From contig JAQGAU010000118.1 of NCBI GenBank assembly GCA_034698045.1, positions 1-39,538 of the forward strand: a stretch of 39,538 nt of DNA, given 5' to 3'. Position numbers and translations under genes: made by a program. Below, in pieces: positions 36,201-39,538 of the stretch (position 1 is its first letter; each line of letters begins with the position of its first letter). The notes beneath the pieces are model-generated. The model was not told the DNA's origin. It ran no database searches and was given only the letters and a program-made list of their open reading frames with translations. This DNA is from Paramacrobiotus richtersi (lineage: Eukaryota; Tardigrada; Eutardigrada; Parachela; Macrobiotidae).

Positions 36201-37664
36201 ATTTAATAATTTGGTTATCAAACACCAGTTTCGTTTAAGATTACTTACTGCCCATTTTTGGTAATTTACTTGGCATAATGACTATCGCTGCCATTGTGAC
36301 ATCCATCTTCCTTTACCGTCGACGATCTTTGAAGGTACGTATATGTAGAACAAACATAAAAGAGATGTGAGTATTTTACAAGTCATTAACGCATCTTTTT
36401 AGGCGGAGTACTATACGCGATTAACTTTCTGCGACGTTCCCACATCTTTGAGGAAGGAGTTTGAACTGCCAAGCGGTGCAATCACTTTATGTATGACTTA
36501 TGAAAACCACACTAATTATCAGAATTCTCGGCGATAATGTGCCGGATAATTGCAGTGAATCACGAGTTAAGCATAAGTCACTTCTGCCGCGTTGGTCTGG
36601 CGCGAATGGCTCTGCCGCACTCAAAAGGCTCCACAAAAGTTTCCGTACATGTTGCTGTCAAATTTCTTGATAACGACCACATTCCAGAAGATGAACGGTA
36701 CTTTTTAACCGAGATGGCCACGTTCATGCGAGTGGGCAAACATCAGAACATCGTTAACTTAGTCGGAATCGTACTGAAAGGTCAGCCCAACCTAATGTGC
36801 TCATTTCATAGTGCAAACCAACTGACTCTAACTTCCGTCTAAATTCGATCGCAGGTCGTCCAATGATTGTAATGGAATACTGCTCCAGCGGATCGCTTCA
36901 CAAGTATCTGCAAAACGATACTTGCTATATAAATCTGAAAAACAGAGAAGAAAATGATGGCAGTGAAAAAGAAGTCCAGGAATTACTGTCAATTATTTAT
37001 CAAGTTGCAGCGGGAATGGAGTTTTTGTCCAGTCGTGGCGTTCTGCATCGTGACCTTGCGGCTCGCAATGTTCTTTTAGATGGCAGCCTAACGGCTAAAA
37101 TTAGTGACTTTGGTTTGGCCAGAAAAGATAGCGAATACATCCTGCAGCGATCGAATGTACGGCTACTTATAAACACTCGTGACATTAAGATACGCTAAAC
37201 TGCTGTACTGATCATGTTAGGTGAAACTTCCACTTGGTTGGATGGCACCAGAGACTCTAGTTCCCATGGATGGTCGCTACACCGACAAGAGCGACGTCTG
37301 GTCCTTTGGAGTTGTTGTGTGGGAAACGTTTACCTTTGGCCAGTCGCCCTACGCCCAACAACTTCCCCAAGGACTGCAATATGACACCTTGCTACAGTTC
37401 GTAATGGGAGGGCAGCAGTTAACGCTGCCAAAGATTTGCCCACGCTGGATGTAATGAGCTTTAGAATGCTTCTTCTTTGAATTTTGTTGTCTTGCAGCCT
37501 GGTGACATATGTATGTGATTGTTTTGCGCAGGTCAGAGATAGTGGCTGACTGCCGGAACTTGCGAGCCGACGATCGACCTACCTTCAGCAAGATTGTATC
37601 CTTAATGGACATGCAACTGCATCCGACACAGCTGATCATTACACACGAAGAACCGACTTGTTAA
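24255..37664 (+). CDS. MAM-domain receptor tyrosine kinase, type II gene 2 (complete, transposon in intron 4)
   Basis: Eighteen exons: 24255-24513, 25574-25951, 26223-26802, 27521-28348, 33913-34447, 34511-34601, 34668-34709, 34765-35180, 35235-35403, 35526-35755, 35813-36065, 36138-36179, 36240-36334, 36403-36490, 36556-36780, 36855-37156, 37221-37450, 37532-37664; 1631 codons. The architecture matches type II gene 1: signal peptide, seven MAM domains, transmembrane helix, AEYYTRL juxtamembrane segment, then a kinase with SISHFCRV in place of the Gly loop, [12 protein letters not shown] (37046), DFGLAR, SEYILQ and WMAPE. Oddities: the donor after 36065 is gcaagt (GC-AG intron); introns 35181-35234 (54 bp) and 36066-36137 (72 bp) are multiples of three with no stop, so retention would keep the frame; the acceptor before 36240 is aag; the usual DCW in the C-lobe is DCR (37551-37556), which may weaken the fold. 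Exon 5 is separated from exon 4 by a MULE insertion, but splice sites on both sides look intact. Confidence 0.85.
24828..25178. repeat. Long inverted repeat (MITE-like) in intron 1 of type II gene 2
   Basis: The left arm, 24828-24990, pairs with the right arm, 25012-25178, around a short A/T-rich loop. Outer ends are ccggttgttgc and its inverse gcagcaaccgg-like end; similarity is high across the arms, with shared blocks such as tcatgataaatgca and tgtttctgaaatt. Intron 1 is 1060 bp here and 150 bp in type II gene 1, so this is a recent insertion. No clear target duplication and no coding capacity. Confidence 0.75.
26803..27520 (+). other. Intron 3 of type II gene 2, no other feature seen
   Basis: A 718 bp intron within MAM 3 (donor gtactg, acceptor catctgtag). 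It corresponds to 5629-6585 in the first copy, though the tandem repeat seen there is not evident. Minus-strand open frames here are not supported as genes. Confidence 0.5.
28420..28428. repeat. Left 9 bp target-site duplication of the MULE
   Basis: The sequence gccccagta directly precedes the left terminal repeat and is repeated exactly after the right terminal repeat at 33803-33811. Nine-bp duplications are typical of Mutator-like elements. Confidence 0.9.
28429..28592. repeat. Left terminal inverted repeat of the MULE (~164 bp)
   Basis: Starts ggctcggccaactttgcc and consists largely of ctttgcctttgccgt-type subrepeats, ending near cgtttgccgttgacactt. It matches the reverse complement of 33621-33802 closely, except for one subrepeat missing on this side. 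Confidence 0.9.
28650..29020. repeat. Subterminal ccggacactttt-type repeats inside the MULE left end
   Basis: The motif ccggacacttt occurs at about 28656, 28740 and 28789, with inverted forms (aaagtgtccgg, aaaagcgtccgg, gtccggctg) between about 28834 and 28930 and ctccggacgg near 29010. Arrays of short subterminal motifs often bind transposase in DNA transposons; that role is an inference. I see no similar array at the right end. Confidence 0.55.
29861..32949 (-). CDS. MULE transposase (Mutator-like, SWIM zinc finger), one apparent frameshift
   Basis: Read on the minus strand from ATG at 32947-32949. Exon 1 (32949-32783) is acidic; exon 2 is 32644-32480; exon 3 runs from 32413 to about 31600; exon 4 starts near 31406. 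The first three junctions keep phase with gtgagt and gtatgc donors. Exon 4 holds the DDE core: IDVTF (first Asp), TDGE with CVIHARRN (second Asp), and NYAESLH (Glu). Near 30820 the reading frame changes by one base (from FMSEG into [11 protein letters not shown]), which could be a decay frameshift, a sequence error or a tiny intron. A SWIM zinc finger (CTC, then CRH) lies at about 30110-30190, and the frame ends in TAG at 29861. The transposase would cut at the terminal repeats and integrate with 9 bp duplications. The exon 3 donor is uncertain. Confidence 0.8.
32950..33620. other. MULE right-side noncoding region with internal copy of the terminus
   Basis: The region lies between the transposase start and the right terminal repeat and probably contains the transposase promoter. 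It has no supported gene. At 33303-33314 the sequence gttggccgagcc exactly repeats the element's right terminal 12 bp in the same orientation. Confidence 0.5.
33621..33802. repeat. Right terminal inverted repeat of the MULE (~182 bp)
   Basis: Inverted match to 28429-28592 built of cggcaaaggcaaagt-type subrepeats. It has one additional 18 bp subrepeat near the outer end, so the two ends differ in subrepeat number. Confidence 0.9.
33803..33811. repeat. Right 9 bp target-site duplication of the MULE
   Basis: The sequence gccccagta, identical to 28420-28428, lies directly outside the right terminal repeat. Confidence 0.9.
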
Positions 37665-38075
37665 CGTTTGCGGAAGTAGTGGCGAACAGAATGTCCAAAG
37701 ATATGGATTACGCACTTACGTCTTCGAACGATGCGTACATAAAGTTTGATGCTTAATTTGTAACATGGGCACAGGAACATACTGCATGAGAAGCCGAGCT
37801 ACGGTTATTTTCCAGAAATAATTAACATAATGTACCAGTAGCATAAATGGCTCTTGTCCCATGTTTCTGCTTACTACATCCATCGTTTTTAGCATGTTCT
37901 TAGAACCTTGTTCATGCCAGCTGCGGATATAAAAAAGGGTTAAAATATTTCTCTGACCCATGTTCACACATTTTTAGCCAGTTTGACAAGCCAAGTAGTG
38001 CACTGAGTGGTACATTTAGTGTGGTAGTCTGACAATAATGTCAATATAGCGGAATACGGGGAAATCACAGTTGCC

Positions 38076-38265
38076 CCAAACCAGTCTTCGCAACGCTAGT
38101 TTACGACTGTAATTCTTTGTAACTTTTACGCTTCCTTTCGCGACATCGCTGGGGAAGACTGAATCATGAATTAAGCAAACACAAACCGTTTTTATTTTGG
38201 CAGATTTCAATTTTCGAAGTGAACCAAAACAGTCGTGAACTAGCGTTGGGAAGACTGGTTTGGAG
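38076..38265. repeat. Small inverted-repeat insertion candidate in spacer
   Basis: The segment caaaccagtcttcgcaacgctagttt on the left side reappears inverted as aactagcgttgggaagactggtttg at about 38238-38264. Arms of about 25 bp enclose some 140 bp. This block is absent from the matching spacer 11896-13695, so it may be a small MITE. Confidence 0.65.
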
Positions 38266-38616
38266 CACTTGTGATTTATCCTGTATTCCGCTCATGGCAA
38301 AGACATTTGGGGAAAGGGGTGCAAATTACGTGTAACGTAAAAAAACTGCATATCGAATGTATGCAGTCGAATGTATCGTTTACGTTTACGCACATAGTAG
38401 TTGCAATAATTATGCATTCGCGAATACACTGTTCATGCAATGTTCTGTACAGGTATTAATTTTGGTGATTAACTAGTAACCGTGTGTATGCATACAGTAT
38501 AACTGCACTGTACAAGAAATAACACAACTAAGAGTTGCGGACTACTAGTAACTGTGACTAACTAAGAAACTAACTGTTACTGAGAAATTGTACAATTATG
38601 TATTGTACAATTATGT

Positions 38617-38946
38617 AAGTTCGCGCGTACAACTTGTTTGTTATCGTTTTGTATTTGCACAAGTGCCTGTGCAACACTGATAGCGTATCAGTTCGGCGTT
38701 CGCCATGGTTGTGGAGGTCAACTTTCCGTTTCTTGAAACCTCTAAAGCTTTGAATGCAACATGTACCGTCACCCATATTCTTATCACTCTAGCACAACAA
38801 CGCGATAGGGATACATAGTTATGTAGATCAATTCTCTGACTTGTGAGTTAGTGTACGCTAACAAGCTGCATGACTCCATCATTCGGCATTTTGCATTATC
38901 GAAGCATTGTTGTTCTATTTATCGTAAAAACCTTGTGAAAACTATT
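38617..38946 (+). promoter_or_regulatory. Conserved 5' flank of type I gene 3 (candidate promoter/5' UTR)
   Basis: Second copy of the block at 13380-13695. It keeps the near-palindromic gcacaagtgcctgtgc, gatagcgtatcagttcg and attcggcatttt segments at comparable distances from the start codon. Confidence 0.35.
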
Positions 38947-39443
38947 ATGCATCTCGTGGCATCCCTACCGGTTATCCTTTCCCTACTGGGTATACGTCAG
39001 TAAAGTTCTTACATATCGAAGCATACAAAGTCCAGGTTTCAGTTCCGCAGTATGATTAAATATAAAATCAAGACTTGTTTTGAATTACAGCCCTTGGCGT
39101 AAGAGGTCAACTCCGCACAATATCATGCAATTTCGACAGCAGCTTTTGTGGATGGACCAACACCGGCACATCTCTTTTCACCATAACCCATCAACTCGAA
39201 ACACTCAGTGCATTCAACGGAAGCTTCGTCGCTACTAATAGTAAAATAACCAGTGACTACCTCCTCAGCAGCATTCCGTTACCGGCAACGCTCCCTCGCA
39301 ATACGTCAATCGGATTCTGGTATTCCTTTCGAAAAGGCTACGAAGCGGTATACCTGAGGATGCTCAGCACGTCGGGTTCGGTGACCATTTGGGAACGACG
39401 GCCGTCTTCGAATGGAGTGCAGGACGCCACGTGGGCACATGTG
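38947..39443 (+). CDS. MAM-domain receptor tyrosine kinase, type I gene 3 (5' part; interrupted near window end)
   Basis: Exon 1, 38947-38989, encodes the leader MHLVASLPVILSLLG, aligned with MHLAAFIPAILSIFG of type I gene 2 and with the same phase 1 donor. Exon 2 starts at 39091 after ttgaattacag and encodes the first MAM domain (SCNFDSSFCGW, then FWYSFRKGYEAVYLR and TIWERRPSS). Similarity to gene 2 ends sharply after gggcacatgtg at 39443, mid-domain. Downstream bases stay open in this frame to about the window edge but do not resemble a MAM domain. The gene is either broken by an insertion or uses gtgaga (39441) as a new donor. The rest lies outside the window. Confidence 0.7.
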
Positions 39444-39538
39444 AGAAGAATACGCGTTCCTATAGCAGCTACCAATCAGAAGAGAGCTCCGCCCTCCTCG
39501 TGTATTTCGACCAATCAGAGCAAAGCCCGCCATTTTTG
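39444..39538. mobile_element. Probable edge of an inserted mobile element
   Basis: The sequence replaces the expected MAM exon from about 39444. It carries two direct repeats, accaatcagaagagagctc at 39471 and accaatcagagcaaagcc at 39510, each followed by cgcc. Short repeats of this kind are common at the ends of DNA transposons. Only one end is visible, so the class is unknown. Confidence 0.35.

Larger units (their letters stand above)
37665..38946 (+). other. Intergenic spacer, type II gene 2 to type I gene 3
   Basis: A 1.28 kb spacer without supported exons, the counterpart of 11896-13695 but about 500 bp shorter. Shared blocks include the one near 37925 (gatataaaaaagggttaaa) and nearly everything from 38270 on. 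An inverted pair (gaaccaaaccagtctt-like at about 38076-38105 and the reverse near 38222-38265) is specific to this copy. Confidence 0.55.

Noticed and set aside
1-39538. tRNA or rRNA genes
   Set aside because: I saw no cloverleaf-like box A/box B pair or conserved rRNA stretch while reading both strands; a covariance-model scan was not possible.

Overview
The window is nuclear DNA from an animal, probably an invertebrate with a compact genome. Genes are split into many short exons by GT-AG introns, often only 50-150 bp. They encode secreted or cell-surface MAM domains joined to tyrosine-kinase domains, a combination restricted to animals and close relatives. I cannot name the species; a tardigrade or similar small-genome invertebrate is only a guess.

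One theme fills the window: a same-strand tandem array of receptor tyrosine kinases, each with a run of extracellular MAM domains, one transmembrane helix and one kinase. Two types alternate. Type I (genes at ..541-3083, 13696-23693 and 38947-..) has six MAM domains in the complete copy, and its kinase lacks the arginine of the HRD motif (HGD or HAD). Type II (3601-11895 and 24255-37664) has seven MAM domains, a canonical [11 protein letters not shown], but no glycines in the ATP-binding loop. The repeat unit is about 20 kb (one type I plus one type II gene), so the window holds roughly two units. I rebuilt exons from splice sites, reading-frame phase and comparison between copies; summed exon lengths are exact multiples of three for the two complete type II genes and the complete type I gene (1622, 1631 and 1420 codons).

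Region by region: 1-540 intron; 541-3083 3' part of type I gene 1; 3601-11895 type II gene 1; 11896-13695 spacer; 13696-23693 type I gene 2, whose 2.67 kb seventh intron holds palindromic foldback elements; 24255-37664 type II gene 2, carrying a long inverted repeat in intron 1 and a 5.4 kb Mutator-like (MULE) DNA transposon in intron 4 on the opposite strand; 37665-38946 spacer; 38947 onward the start of type I gene 3, whose second exon loses similarity to its paralogue at about 39443, apparently because of an insertion.

Inference: alternating MAM-receptor kinases with reciprocal changes in the kinase core look like a co-inherited receptor pair that has been duplicated as a unit. MAM domains mediate adhesion and homophilic contact in other receptors, so recognition or adhesion signalling is plausible, but ligand, partner and activity cannot be read from the sequence.
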